Source: Dehalococcoidia bacterium
GTDB taxonomy: Bacteria; Chloroflexota; Dehalococcoidia; Tepidiformales; Tepidiformaceae
Direction: 5' to 3'
Assembly (NCBI GenBank): GCA_020853755.1
Contig: JADYYG010000027.1
Location: 1-64,000, forward strand
Length of the DNA: 64,000 bases
Under the pieces are notes generated by a model. It searched no databases, was not told the DNA's origin, and was given only the letters and a program-made list of their open reading frames with translations. Positions 25,854 to 34,649 of the stretch are shown here, piece after piece; the stretch's first letter is position 1; each line of letters begins with the position of its first letter. Both the position numbers and the translations under genes were made by a program.

Positions 25854-27572
25854 CTACTTGAGGTAGTAGTTCTGGAGTCGCAGGAAGCCGCCGCCGTAGT
25901 ACGCGGCCTCGGTATTCCCCACGTTCTTGCGGAAGACGTAGCGCGGCTGCGCATAGAGCAGCGGCACGAAGACGCACTGGTCAGCCACCACAATGGAGTC
26001 GATCTTCTCGTACATCGACTTGCGCTCGGCGTCGTCGTACGTCTGGCGCGCCTTCGCCAGGAGGTCGTCGAGTTCCGGGGAGATCGGCTTCTTCGCGGGG
26101 TTGTAGAAGGCTTCCTTGCCCCATGCGATGGTCGGTGTGGTGCTCGGCTCGACGCTCGTCCCGCCCCAGGACGTCGACATGAGCGGGAAGGTCTGGGTGC
26201 CCGGCCCGAAGAACGACGTGACCGCGGCCGACACTTCCTGCGTGGTCACCTTCACGTTGATCCCGACCTTCTTCCACATCTCCTGGTAGATCTCGGTCTG
26301 CTGGCTGATCGTAGGCGACGTGTAGGCGATGACCTCCATGTCGAAGCCGTCGGGCTTGCCGCCGGCCTTGAGGAACTCCTTCGCCTTGGCCACGTCGTAG
26401 CGCGGCCGATCCTTGACCGGCGAGAACGCCCAGCTCCCTGGCGTCGTCATCGCCCCGTCGGCCGGCACCGCGAGGTCGAAGTACACGTTCTTCGCGATGA
26501 CTGACGGGTCGATCGACCAGGCGATAGCCTTGCGCAGGTTGGCGTTGTCCATCGGTCCGATTGCGAAGTTGTAGTGCAGCACGGCGGGCACGGCCGCGCC
26601 CGGAACACCTTTGATCACGACAAGGTCGGAATTCTTCTCAGCGGCCGAGACATCCTTGGAGTCGATCACGCCCATGGTCGCGTCGCCGGTCTGGAGGTTC
26701 GCATAGCGCACCGTTGCATCCGGAATCGGGCTGATGGTGACCTCGTCGAGGTAGGGCAACACGTTGCCCTTGGAGTCCTTCTCCCAGTAGTTGGGGTTTT
26801 TCTTCACCACCACCTGGCTGCCCGGCACCCAGCGGTCGAGGGTGAAGGCGCCCGTTCCCACGGGGTTCGACTTGATGTCCTTGCCGAACTTGTTCAGGGC
26901 GGTCGGCGAGATCATCCCGGCGCCGTAGGTGGAAGAAAGCGCGAACAGCAGGGCTGCGTCCGGCCGCTTGAGCACGAACTTCGCGGTCGATTCGTCCACG
27001 GCCTCTACGCGGTCGATGGCGGAGAGCTGCGAAGCCCACGTCGCCTTCAGAGCCGGGTCGAGGATGCGGTTGATGTTGACCTTCACGGCTTCGGCGTTGA
27101 ACGGCGTGCCGTCGTGGAACTTGATGCCCTTCTTCAGGGTGAAATTGATGGTCGTGGGGTCGGCGATTTCCCACTTCTCAGCGAGGCCGACAGCCGGGGA
27201 GACCTTCAGCTGGTCGAGGCTGACGAGTGCGTTGAACAGCGTGTTCAGGTAGTACGAGTCGCCGCCCGAGCCCGGGGTGTGCGGGTCAAGCGTGCCGACA
27301 TCCAGGGAGTAGGCGATCGTCGCCTTGCCGCCGGGCTTGCCGGCAGGCATCGCGCCCCATGCAGGCGCCGGCGCATTCGACGTTCCGCCGCTGCCTGGCG
27401 TGTTGCCGGCGCCGGGGGTGTTTCCCCCGCCCGATGTGCCGCCGCTGTCATCGTCGCCGCCGCAGGCCGCGAGGGCGGCTGCCGCCGCGCTCGAACCGGC
27501 GAGGATGAGCACCCGCCGCCTGCTCAGGCTCCGCGCCGCTACGCGTGTCCAGTAGTTGTCCCTTTCGTTCAT
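25854..27572 (-). CDS. peptide/nickel-type ABC transporter substrate-binding lipoprotein
   Basis: 572 residues of the SBP_bac_5 family. The N-terminus has a twin-arginine motif (SRRRVLILAG) and a lipobox ending at Cys37 (ALAAC), so it is exported folded by Tat and lipid-anchored. A Gly/Ser/Thr/Pro linker follows, then the mature fold with GTLDPH, LKKGIKFHDGTPFNAEAVK and ANLRKAIAWSID, all hallmarks of the family. The ligand could be a peptide, or an organic acid or aromatic given the catabolic neighbours. It is driven by the TTGACT/TATACT promoter upstream. Confidence 0.95.
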   Translation of the reverse strand: MNERDNYWTRVAARSLSRRRVLILAGSSAAAAALAACGGDDDSGGTSGGGNTPGAGNTPGSGGTSNAPAPAWGAMPAGKPGGKATIAYSLDVGTLDPHTPGSGGDSYYLNTLFNALVSLDQLKVSPAVGLAEKWEIADPTTINFTLKKGIKFHDGTPFNAEAVKVNINRILDPALKATWASQLSAIDRVEAVDESTAKFVLKRPDAALLFALSSTYGAGMISPTALNKFGKDIKSNPVGTGAFTLDRWVPGSQVVVKKNPNYWEKDSKGNVLPYLDEVTISPIPDATVRYANLQTGDATMGVIDSKDVSAAEKNSDLVVIKGVPGAAVPAVLHYNFAIGPMDNANLRKAIAWSIDPSVIAKNVYFDLAVPADGAMTTPGSWAFSPVKDRPRYDVAKAKEFLKAGGKPDGFDMEVIAYTSPTISQQTEIYQEMWKKVGINVKVTTQEVSAAVTSFFGPGTQTFPLMSTSWGGTSVEPSTTPTIAWGKEAFYNPAKKPISPELDDLLAKARQTYDDAERKSMYEKIDSIVVADQCVFVPLLYAQPRYVFRKNVGNTEAAYYGGGFLRLQNYYLK

Positions 27573-27633
27573 TGCCCCCTCCAGGCTCCCGGTTGAATCC
27601 CCAGCAATCGAAACTCTGTGGATTATTCGCGGG

Positions 27634-27679
27634 AGTATAGATCCCAGCGTACCAAAGTCAACTATGATCTCCGCTGGGA
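27634..27679 (-). promoter_or_regulatory. promoter of the ABC operon with overlapping inverted-repeat operator
   Basis: On the minus strand TTGACT (plus 27656-27661) and TATACT (plus 27634-27639) stand 16 bases apart, a good sigma70-type promoter. TCCCAGCG (27642-27649) and CGCTGGGA (27672-27679) form an 8-bp inverted repeat with one arm in the spacer and the other just upstream of -35. This is a candidate operator for the divergent TetR regulator at 27742. Confidence 0.7.
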
Positions 27680-27741
27680 CTCGATGTTCCCGGCCTACGA
27701 AAACTCCGGGCTACAATGGCCCCACGAGCAGGAGGTCGTTG

Positions 27742-28410
27742 GTGATACGAAGCCGAGAAGCCGCCCATTCTGTTACTGGTCTCCGGGGCCACCGCGTTCG
27801 AGACCCGGAAAAGCGTTCGGCACGCCGCGAAGAGATGCTGCTCGCCCTGGCGAAAGTTCTCGCCGTGAAGAGCTACGAAGACGCGACCCTCGATGACGTC
27901 GCCAGCCTCATGGGCTGCAGCAAGGCCGTCATCTATTACCAGTTCCGGAGTAAGGCCGACCTCTTCGTCGCCCTGGTCGAACGTGTGAACCGCGACGCAA
28001 TCGCGAGGCTCCAGAAGATTGCCCGCAGCGAATCCGATCCCGAGGCGCAGTTGCGGGCGGCCGTCGATGACCTCGTCCAGTTCGGATGGCAGCCCATGGA
28101 CTACGCCGCTATCCGAGTCCGCCGGCCAACGTCGCTCCCCCAGGAGTCGCGGGATTACCTGCGCGACGTGGACCGCGAGTACGAAAACCTGTTCATCGAC
28201 ATCGTGAAGCGCGGGATGGACGCCGGGTTTGTCGTCCGGCGCGACCCGCGGCTCGTTGCCTACACGCTCATCAACGCCGTGCTTTCGGTGTTCCGCTGGG
28301 CCCGGCCTGACGGCGCGATGCCGCTCGAGGCGATCGAGCGGGAGGTCCCGGCGATGCTGCTCGCCGGGGTATTCGTGTCTGACCCCGTGAATTCAGCGGC
28401 CGGGGCTTAA
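27742..28410 (+). CDS. TetR-family transcriptional regulator
   Basis: 222 residues from the GTG at 27742, fixed by AGGAGG eight bases upstream. The N-terminal helix-turn-helix reads ATLDDVASLMGCSKAVIYYQF, and the C-terminal half is a helical ligand domain. It shares the uncommon N-terminal extension GLRGHRxxDPxK with the other TetR gene (37014-37679), so they are paralogues. A TACAAT box (27712-27717) may be its -10. It is divergent from the ABC operon and likely represses it through the inverted repeat in that promoter. Confidence 0.93.
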   Translation: MIRSREAAHSVTGLRGHRVRDPEKRSARREEMLLALAKVLAVKSYEDATLDDVASLMGCSKAVIYYQFRSKADLFVALVERVNRDAIARLQKIARSESDPEAQLRAAVDDLVQFGWQPMDYAAIRVRRPTSLPQESRDYLRDVDREYENLFIDIVKRGMDAGFVVRRDPRLVAYTLINAVLSVFRWARPDGAMPLEAIEREVPAMLLAGVFVSDPVNSAAGA

Positions 28411-28445
28411 CAGCCCGGCTCGATCGCCGCCCCCTCCTCGCGGCA

Positions 28446-28466
28446 GGCGCGGGAACACCCCGCGCC
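28446..28466 (+). terminator. hairpin after TetR
   Basis: GGCGCGGG (28446-28453) and CCCGCGCC (28459-28466) with a 5-base loop, 36 bases past the TetR stop. No T-run. Confidence 0.4.
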
Positions 28467-28547
28467 CGGCGGTGCAGTAGCGTTGACGCGTCTCCGGGAC
28501 TACTTTTATCATCCCGCTGCGCCGCCGGTTTATCCTGATAAGATTAA

Positions 28548-28730
28548 ATCGAACAGGCGCCGAACCCTACCCTCGGTGGCCTGCTCTTCGACGGACGTCG
28601 CTTTATGAGGTTGGCGTGGTGGTATCTCGTCGCGCCGGCCGCTATCGTCGCCATCTTCATGCTCGCACTGAATTTCCTCAGCGATGTCCTCTCCGAAATG
28701 CTCGACCCCGTCCGGCGAGGGCGAGCCTGA
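28548..28730 (+). pseudogene. relic C-terminus of a DppC/OppC-type ABC permease
   Basis: The frame from 28548 reads about 60 residues ending TGA at 28728-28730. It contains APNPTLGGLLFDGRR, then a helix YLVAPAAIVAIFMLALNFLSD and the tail VLSEMLDPVRRGRA. This matches, in order, the PPTPSWG loop, last helix and DALDP tail of DppC-family permeases; compare the intact gene at 23869-24780. An in-frame ATG at 28605 would give only 41 residues. The rest of the gene is missing; upstream are a TAA in frame at 28545 and unrelated sequence. It occupies the 351-base gap between TetR and the CoA-transferase. The remaining gap holds a hairpin (28446-28466), a weak TTGACG/TTATCA promoter-like pair (28483-28511) and a small TTATC/GATAA palindrome (28530-28541). 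Confidence 0.75.
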
Positions 28731-28761
28731 ACATGCCAAACCCACCCATGGAGCCACAGCC

Positions 28762-29937
28762 ATGACCCTCCCCCTCTCCGGTGTGAAGGTGCTCGACCTC
28801 GGCGATGAACCCGTCGCGTTCGCGTCACGTTTGCTCGCGGGCCTCGGCGCCGACGTCGTCCGCGTGGAGCATCCCGGCGGTGACTGGCTGCGCTCGCGCG
28901 GCCCCTTCGTCAATGGCGAACCGGGACTCGAACGCGGACTCGCGCACATCCTCTACAACGCCGGCAAGCGAAGCGTTGCCCTCAATTGGGAGAGCCCGGC
29001 CGGACAGTCGCAGGTACGCCAGCTCATCGAGCAGGCGGCAGTCGTGATTGCGCCGCTGGACGTCCCGGCCGGGCTGCGCGGTATCCTCGAGGCTGGCGCC
29101 TTCGCCGCCGCCTACCCCGCAGTCGGGCTGGTGCAGCCGGTCTTCCGCCGGAACTCAGCCGACACCGCCACGGATCTCACGGCGGTCGCCGCCGGCGGCC
29201 AGATGTACCTCAACGGGGACCCTGCGGATCCGCCGAACTACGCGGCCGGCAACCTCGCCTACAAGCAGGTGTCGCTGGCGGCGTCACTGGCGGCGGTGAC
29301 GATGGTGATGGAGGCCGCGGCAGGCCGCCCGCCGGGGCGCGTCGAAGTGTGCATGCAGGAAGCCGTCATGTGGACAACGATCCAGACGGCCAACGAGAAC
29401 TACGCCTACTGGGGCCAGCGCAGCCCCGGGCGGCACGGCCTCGGGAGTGTGAGCGGCCAGACCATCTTCCTGACCGCGGACAACAAGTACGTTTCGCTCT
29501 ACCACCATCCACCGGCGTTCCTCCCGTTCGCCCGCTGGTACGCCGAACTGTTCGGTGACGACCAGTACACGCGCGCACCGTGGGACGATGACCTGTACCG
29601 CATGAAGCACGGCGCCGAGATCGTCGAGATCACGCAGCGCACCTGTGGCTCGATGGACCGGCTCACCCTGATTGCCGAAGCGCAGAAGCGCAGCATGCTC
29701 TGCGTGCCCGTGCAGGACGTCTCGGATATCGCGGCCGACCAGCACCTGCGTGAACGCGACTTCTTCCAGCGTGTCCGCATCGAACAACTCGACCAGGAGC
29801 TGGAGGTCTTCCGCCTGCCGTTTACCACGTCGGCATATGAGGCTGCCGCCGCGCCGCCTCCTGCGCTCGGCGCGCATACCGAAGAGGTGTTCCGCGAGTG
29901 GTGCGGCGCCGCCGCTGCCGTGGAGGCCCGCCGATGA
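28762..29937 (+). CDS. family III CoA-transferase-like protein, probable non-catalytic partner
   Basis: 392 residues from the ATG at 28762. The CaiB/BaiF fold is evident from LSGVKVLDLGDEPVAFASRLLAGLGADVVRVEHPGGD at the start. By eye alignment, the position of the catalytic Asp (Asp169 in formyl-CoA transferase) is Asn164, in the segment AAGNLAYKQVSL. The stop overlaps the next CoA-transferase start by ATGA (29934). The next protein keeps the Asp. I infer a heteromer of an inactive and an active chain, the same design as the fused gene at 37791-40175. Confidence 0.85.
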   Translation: MTLPLSGVKVLDLGDEPVAFASRLLAGLGADVVRVEHPGGDWLRSRGPFVNGEPGLERGLAHILYNAGKRSVALNWESPAGQSQVRQLIEQAAVVIAPLDVPAGLRGILEAGAFAAAYPAVGLVQPVFRRNSADTATDLTAVAAGGQMYLNGDPADPPNYAAGNLAYKQVSLAASLAAVTMVMEAAAGRPPGRVEVCMQEAVMWTTIQTANENYAYWGQRSPGRHGLGSVSGQTIFLTADNKYVSLYHHPPAFLPFARWYAELFGDDQYTRAPWDDDLYRMKHGAEIVEITQRTCGSMDRLTLIAEAQKRSMLCVPVQDVSDIAADQHLRERDFFQRVRIEQLDQELEVFRLPFTTSAYEAAAAPPPALGAHTEEVFREWCGAAAAVEARR

Positions 29938-31139
29938 CCCCGCAACCGCTCGCCGGGATCCGCGTCCTGGACTTCTGCTGGATGATCGCCGGCCCCCTGA
30001 CCACTCGCCTCCTCGCGGACCTCGGCGCCGAAGTGCTCAAGGTCGAATCCATGGCCCGCGTCGACCGCATCCGCGAGGTTGGCGTTCAGCCTTCGCCGCC
30101 GCACGCCGAGACGAACGGCGTCTTCAACGACTGCAACGTCAACAAGAAGAGCATCATGCTGAACCTGGGCGTGCCGCGGGGCATCGAACTGGCGAAGGCG
30201 CTCGTCGCGAAGTCCGATGTGGTGACATCCAACTTCACGCCAGACCGGATGGACCGCTGGGGCCTCGGGTACGAGCACCTCAAGCCGGTGAAGCCGGACA
30301 TCATCGTTGCCAGCCTCCCCGTGATGGGCCTGAAGGGTTCGAAGAGCAGCTGGCGGGCCGTCGGCAACGGCGTGGTCGCGATGGCGGGGCTCAACGCGCA
30401 CACCGGGTTCCCGGGGCGCGAACCGTTCGGCCTTGGCACCCTCCTTTCGGACTTCACGTCGCCCTACCTCGGCGCACTCCAGATTGCGGCGGCCATCCAC
30501 CATCGCAACCGCACGGGCGAAGGGCAGTTCATCGAACTCGCCCAGTACGAGGCGACGATCCACCTGCTCGACACCGAACTCATCGAGTACACGGTCAATG
30601 GCGACACGCCCCAGCGCGCGGGCAACAGCTCCCGCAACTACGCGCCGCACGGCGCCTATGCCTGCGCCGGCGACGACCGCTGGATCGCGATCTCCGTCCG
30701 CGACCACGCCGAGTTCGTCGCCCTCTGCCGGGTGCTGGGGCTCGATGAGCTGGCGAAACGGCCCGGCCTGGAGACCCTCGAAGGCCGGATCGCCGCGCGG
30801 GACGAGATTGACGCCGCCATCAGCGCGCGCACCGCTTCGATGGACGACTGGGCGCTGGCCGAGGCGCTCCAGGCTGCCGGGGTTTGCGCTTCGCCCGTCG
30901 AAAACGTCGGCGACCTCGTGAACCGTGATCCGATGCGGCAGGGGTTCCTCGAAGAGATCGACCACCCGGCCGGGATTTCGATGCTGCTCCAGCACGAACC
31001 GATTACCTGGAACGGAGAGCGCTTGCCTATCAGCCGCGCGCCGTTCCTCGGGGAGCACAGCGCTTCGGTGTACAGCGAACTGCTGGGGATGGATGACGAC
31101 GAGATCGCCGAATTGGCGGCCGAGGGCGTCATCTCCTAG
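29934..31139 (+). CDS. family III CoA-transferase (CaiB/BaiF type)
   Basis: 401 residues from the ATG at 29934, which overlaps the previous stop. Family signatures are LAGIRVLDFCWMIAGPLTTRLLADLGAEVLKVE and HHRNRTGEGQFIELAQYE. The catalytic Asp is kept as Asp173 in LLSDFTSPYLGAL; it forms the mixed anhydride and aspartyl-CoA thioester that moves CoA from a donor to a carboxylate. A single-chain acyl-CoA carboxylase follows 49 bases later on the same strand, so activation and carboxylation of one acid is plausible. Confidence 0.92.
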   Translation: MTPQPLAGIRVLDFCWMIAGPLTTRLLADLGAEVLKVESMARVDRIREVGVQPSPPHAETNGVFNDCNVNKKSIMLNLGVPRGIELAKALVAKSDVVTSNFTPDRMDRWGLGYEHLKPVKPDIIVASLPVMGLKGSKSSWRAVGNGVVAMAGLNAHTGFPGREPFGLGTLLSDFTSPYLGALQIAAAIHHRNRTGEGQFIELAQYEATIHLLDTELIEYTVNGDTPQRAGNSSRNYAPHGAYACAGDDRWIAISVRDHAEFVALCRVLGLDELAKRPGLETLEGRIAARDEIDAAISARTASMDDWALAEALQAAGVCASPVENVGDLVNRDPMRQGFLEEIDHPAGISMLLQHEPITWNGERLPISRAPFLGEHSASVYSELLGMDDDEIAELAAEGVIS

Positions 31140-31188
31140 CGCCGGGCCACCGTTCGAGGCCCGGAAATGACTTTCAGGTGAGGAACCG

Positions 31189-34100
31189 ATGATCAAGAAC
31201 TTGCTCATCGCCAATCGTGGCGAGATTGCCATCCGGATTGCGAGGACCGCGGCGGACCTTGGCGTTGCCACCACTGCCATCTACTCCGAAGACGACGGCC
31301 AATCGCTGCACATCCGGCACGCTGACAGGGCCGTGGACCTCGGAGCGACCGGGGTGGCGGCCTACCTCGATGCTGCGGCCATCATCGCCGTGGCCCAGGA
31401 GGAGGGCTGCGATGCCATCCATCCCGGCTACGGCTTCCTGAGCGAGTCGGCCGCGTTTGCCGAAGCCTGCGAACGGGCCGGCATCACCTTCGTGGGGCCG
31501 CGCCCTGAGACGCTCGCGCAGTTCGGGAACAAGGCGCAGGCTCGCCTGCTGGCCGAAGCATGCGGAGTGCCGGTGGTGAAGGGGCTGAGCCGGCCGGTCA
31601 CGTTCGAGGAGTGCTGCGCCTTCCTCGAAGGTCTCGGGCCCGGCGGCGCGGTCATGCTGAAGGCGGTGGCCGGCGGCGGCGGACGTGGCATGCGCCCCGT
31701 CCACGAGGTCGCCGACCTCCGCGAGGCGTATGACCGGGCGGCGTCCGAAGCCCAGCAGGCGTTCGGCTCCGGTGAACTCTATATCGAAGAGCTGATGCCT
31801 CGCGCCCGCCACGTGGAGGTGCAGATCGTCGGCGACGGTTCGGGCGCGGTGTCCCACCTCTGGGATCGGGAGTGCAGCCTCCAGCGCCAGCGGCAGAAGC
31901 TGATCGAATTCGCCCCGGTCGCCGGCCTCTCCCCGGCCGTTCGCGCCGAGATCCTGTCCGCCGCCGTGAAAATCGGCGCTGCGGCGAAGTACCGCGGTGT
32001 CGGGACCATCGAGTTCCTGGTCGATGCTGCCCCCGGCGCAGCCGAGCGGTTCGTCTTCATGGAAGCGAACGCCCGCCTCCAGGTGGAACACACTGTCACG
32101 GAAGAAGTGACAGGCCTCGATCTTGTCGCCATCCAGCTGAAGATCGCCGGCGGCGCCACGCTCCGCGACCTCGGGCTGACACAGGACCAGGTTCCGCCTG
32201 CGCGCGGCGTCGCCCTGCAGGCGCGGGTGAACCTCGAAGTCATGTCCGCCGACGGCTCATCTCGCCCGGGCGGAGGCGTGCTCACTGCGTACGAACCACC
32301 AGCCGGGCCTGGCATCCGGGTCGATGGGTTCGGATACGCGGGGTATGCCACGAGCAGCCGTTATGATTCGTTGCTCGCGAAGCTCATCGTCCATGCCGAA
32401 GACCTTCCGGCGGCCGCCCGCAAGGCCCGCCGCGCGCTCGCCGAGTTCAAGATCGCCGGGGCGCGGCACAACGCCGCTTTCCTCCAGGCGCTTCTGAGCC
32501 AGGCGCCGCTGGCCGAGGGCGGCATCTACACCCGCTACGTCGAAGACCACGCCGCCCAGTTGCTCGACGCTGACCGTGAGCGCGCCCGCTACTTCGAACC
32601 CCAGGAGCGCGAGGTTCGCAAGGCCGGTTCACAGGTCGACCCGAACGATCCGCTGGCCGTGCTCTCGCTCCGCGGGCCTGCGCCCGCCGCCCCGGCGGCG
32701 GCGGTCTTCGAAACCCCGCATGCCGAGGCGCCCGAGGGAACAGTCGCCATCGCCGCGCCGCTGCAAGGGATGATCATCGCGCTCCATGTCGGTGCTGGTG
32801 ACCGCGTCCAGAAGGGCCAGCCCGTGGCGGTGATGGAAGCCCTCAAGATGGAGCACATCATCCGCAGCGAACTCTCCGGCAGGGTGCGCGAAGTCACCCT
32901 CGAAGTCGGCGACACGATCTACGAAGACACCCCGATCCTCTTCCTCGAGCCGGGAGATGTCGACGGGGAGTACCAGGCCGAAGCCGCCCCCGACCCGGAT
33001 AGCATCCGGCCCGACGTCGCCGAGGTCCTCCATTTCCACAGCCTGACGAAGGACGAAGCCCGGAAGGAAGCGGCCACAAAGCGCCACAGCGCCGGCAAGC
33101 GCACCGCCCGCGAGAACATCGCCGACCTTGTGGACCCGGGTTCGTTCTTCGAGTACGGGCCGATTGTCACCGCTGCGCGCTTCCGGCAGGACACCATCGA
33201 GGAGCTGGAGCAGCGGGTTATCAAGACGGCTGCCGACGGGATGGTGATGGGTGTCGCCCGCGTGAACGGCGATAGCGTCGGGCGGGAGAACGCCCGCTGC
33301 GTGGTGATGTCCTACGACTACTCGGTCCTCGCGGGCACCCAGGGCGGCAAAAATCACCAGAAGCAGGACCGGATGTTCGGCATCGCCGAGAAATACCGCC
33401 TGCCGGTGGTGCTCTACACCGAAGGCGGCGGTGGCCGCACGGGCGGCGGTTCGAACGTGAACACCAGCCGCCAGGTTGCCGCCAGCGTCGCTGGGCTGAG
33501 CGTCCGCACGTGGCGCGAACTCGGAAAGCTCTCCGGCCTCGTGCCGATCGTGGGCGTGAACTCGGGCTACTGCTTCGCGGGCAACGTGGTGCTGCTCGGC
33601 GCGTGCGATGTCATCATCGCGACGAAGGACTCGAGCCTCGGCATCGGCGGCCCTGCGGTCATCGAAGGCGGTGGCCTCGGCGCTTATGCGGCCAGCGAGG
33701 TCGGCCCGGTCAGCATCCAGCAGCCGAACGGCGTCATTGACATCCTGGTGGACGATGAAGCGGCGGCCACGGCGGCGGCGAAGCACTACCTCTCGTTCTT
33801 CCAGGGCCGCGTTTCCACCTGGGAAGCGCACGACCAGCGCATCCTCCGGCACATCGTCCCGGAGAACCGCCGGGCCGTGTACGACATTCGCAAGGTCATC
33901 GAAACGCTCGCGGATGTGGGAACAATGCTCGAACTCCGGCCGAAGTTCGGCGTTTCGATGGTGACGGCCTTTGTCCGTATCGAGGGCCGCACGGTCGGCG
34001 TGGTCGCGAACAACTCGAACTCACCGACCGGCGGCGCGATTGACTCCGACGGGGCCGATAAGGCTGCGCGCTTCATGCAACTCTGCGACGCGTTCGATAT

Positions 34101-34596
34101 CCCGATCCTCTCGCTCATCGACACCCCCGGGAACATGGTCGGTCCGGAGGCCGAGAAGACGGCGCTCATCCGCCACTGCGGCCGCCTGTACGTGGCCGGG
34201 GCGAACATCACGGTGCCGTACTTCGTGGTCGTCCTGCGCAAGTCGTATGGCCTCGGCGCGCTGGCGATGTCCACCGGCAGCTTCGACGAGACGTTCTTCG
34301 CGATCTCCTGGCCGACGGGCGAGTTCGCGGGCATGGGCCTCGAAGGGTCGGTGAAGCTCGGCCGCCGGGCCGAACTCGCGGCCATCACCGACATCCCCGC
34401 GCGCAAGGCGCTCTACGACAAGTACGTGGCGGAGGCCTACGCGTGGTCGCGTGCGCTGAACGCCGCCACGGTGATGGAAGTGGACGACGTCATCGACCCG
34501 GCGGAAACGCGGAGCTGGCTGGTGATGGGCCTGGATTCGGTCCCGCCGGCGGCGCCGCGCGCGCACAAAAAGCACAGCTGGGTCGACACCTGGTAG
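31189..34596 (+). CDS. single-chain biotin-dependent acyl-CoA carboxylase (BC-BCCP-CT)
   Basis: 1135 residues carrying all activities in one chain. Biotin carboxylase (1 to about 450) has ANRGEIAIRIAR, the ATP loop KAVAGGGGRGMR and EANARLQVEHTVTEE. The biotin carrier (about 520-595) has the biotinyl Lys553 in VMEALKMEH. The carboxyltransferase (about 610-1135) has GGGRTGGGSNVN and the crotonase-like CT halves. This order and length match the long-chain acyl-CoA carboxylase (LCC) type, which uses several acyl-CoA substrates. It follows the CoA-transferase pair on the same strand; the acyl-CoA substrate is not determinable. Confidence 0.95.
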   Translation: MIKNLLIANRGEIAIRIARTAADLGVATTAIYSEDDGQSLHIRHADRAVDLGATGVAAYLDAAAIIAVAQEEGCDAIHPGYGFLSESAAFAEACERAGITFVGPRPETLAQFGNKAQARLLAEACGVPVVKGLSRPVTFEECCAFLEGLGPGGAVMLKAVAGGGGRGMRPVHEVADLREAYDRAASEAQQAFGSGELYIEELMPRARHVEVQIVGDGSGAVSHLWDRECSLQRQRQKLIEFAPVAGLSPAVRAEILSAAVKIGAAAKYRGVGTIEFLVDAAPGAAERFVFMEANARLQVEHTVTEEVTGLDLVAIQLKIAGGATLRDLGLTQDQVPPARGVALQARVNLEVMSADGSSRPGGGVLTAYEPPAGPGIRVDGFGYAGYATSSRYDSLLAKLIVHAEDLPAAARKARRALAEFKIAGARHNAAFLQALLSQAPLAEGGIYTRYVEDHAAQLLDADRERARYFEPQEREVRKAGSQVDPNDPLAVLSLRGPAPAAPAAAVFETPHAEAPEGTVAIAAPLQGMIIALHVGAGDRVQKGQPVAVMEALKMEHIIRSELSGRVREVTLEVGDTIYEDTPILFLEPGDVDGEYQAEAAPDPDSIRPDVAEVLHFHSLTKDEARKEAATKRHSAGKRTARENIADLVDPGSFFEYGPIVTAARFRQDTIEELEQRVIKTAADGMVMGVARVNGDSVGRENARCVVMSYDYSVLAGTQGGKNHQKQDRMFGIAEKYRLPVVLYTEGGGGRTGGGSNVNTSRQVAASVAGLSVRTWRELGKLSGLVPIVGVNSGYCFAGNVVLLGACDVIIATKDSSLGIGGPAVIEGGGLGAYAASEVGPVSIQQPNGVIDILVDDEAAATAAAKHYLSFFQGRVSTWEAHDQRILRHIVPENRRAVYDIRKVIETLADVGTMLELRPKFGVSMVTAFVRIEGRTVGVVANNSNSPTGGAIDSDGADKAARFMQLCDAFDIPILSLIDTPGNMVGPEAEKTALIRHCGRLYVAGANITVPYFVVVLRKSYGLGALAMSTGSFDETFFAISWPTGEFAGMGLEGSVKLGRRAELAAITDIPARKALYDKYVAEAYAWSRALNAATVMEVDDVIDPAETRSWLVMGLDSVPPAAPRAHKKHSWVDTW

Positions 34597-34649
34597 GCCG
34601 GCGCTCTTTAACACCGGCCAGCGCAACAACAAACGGAGGCGACAAGGAC

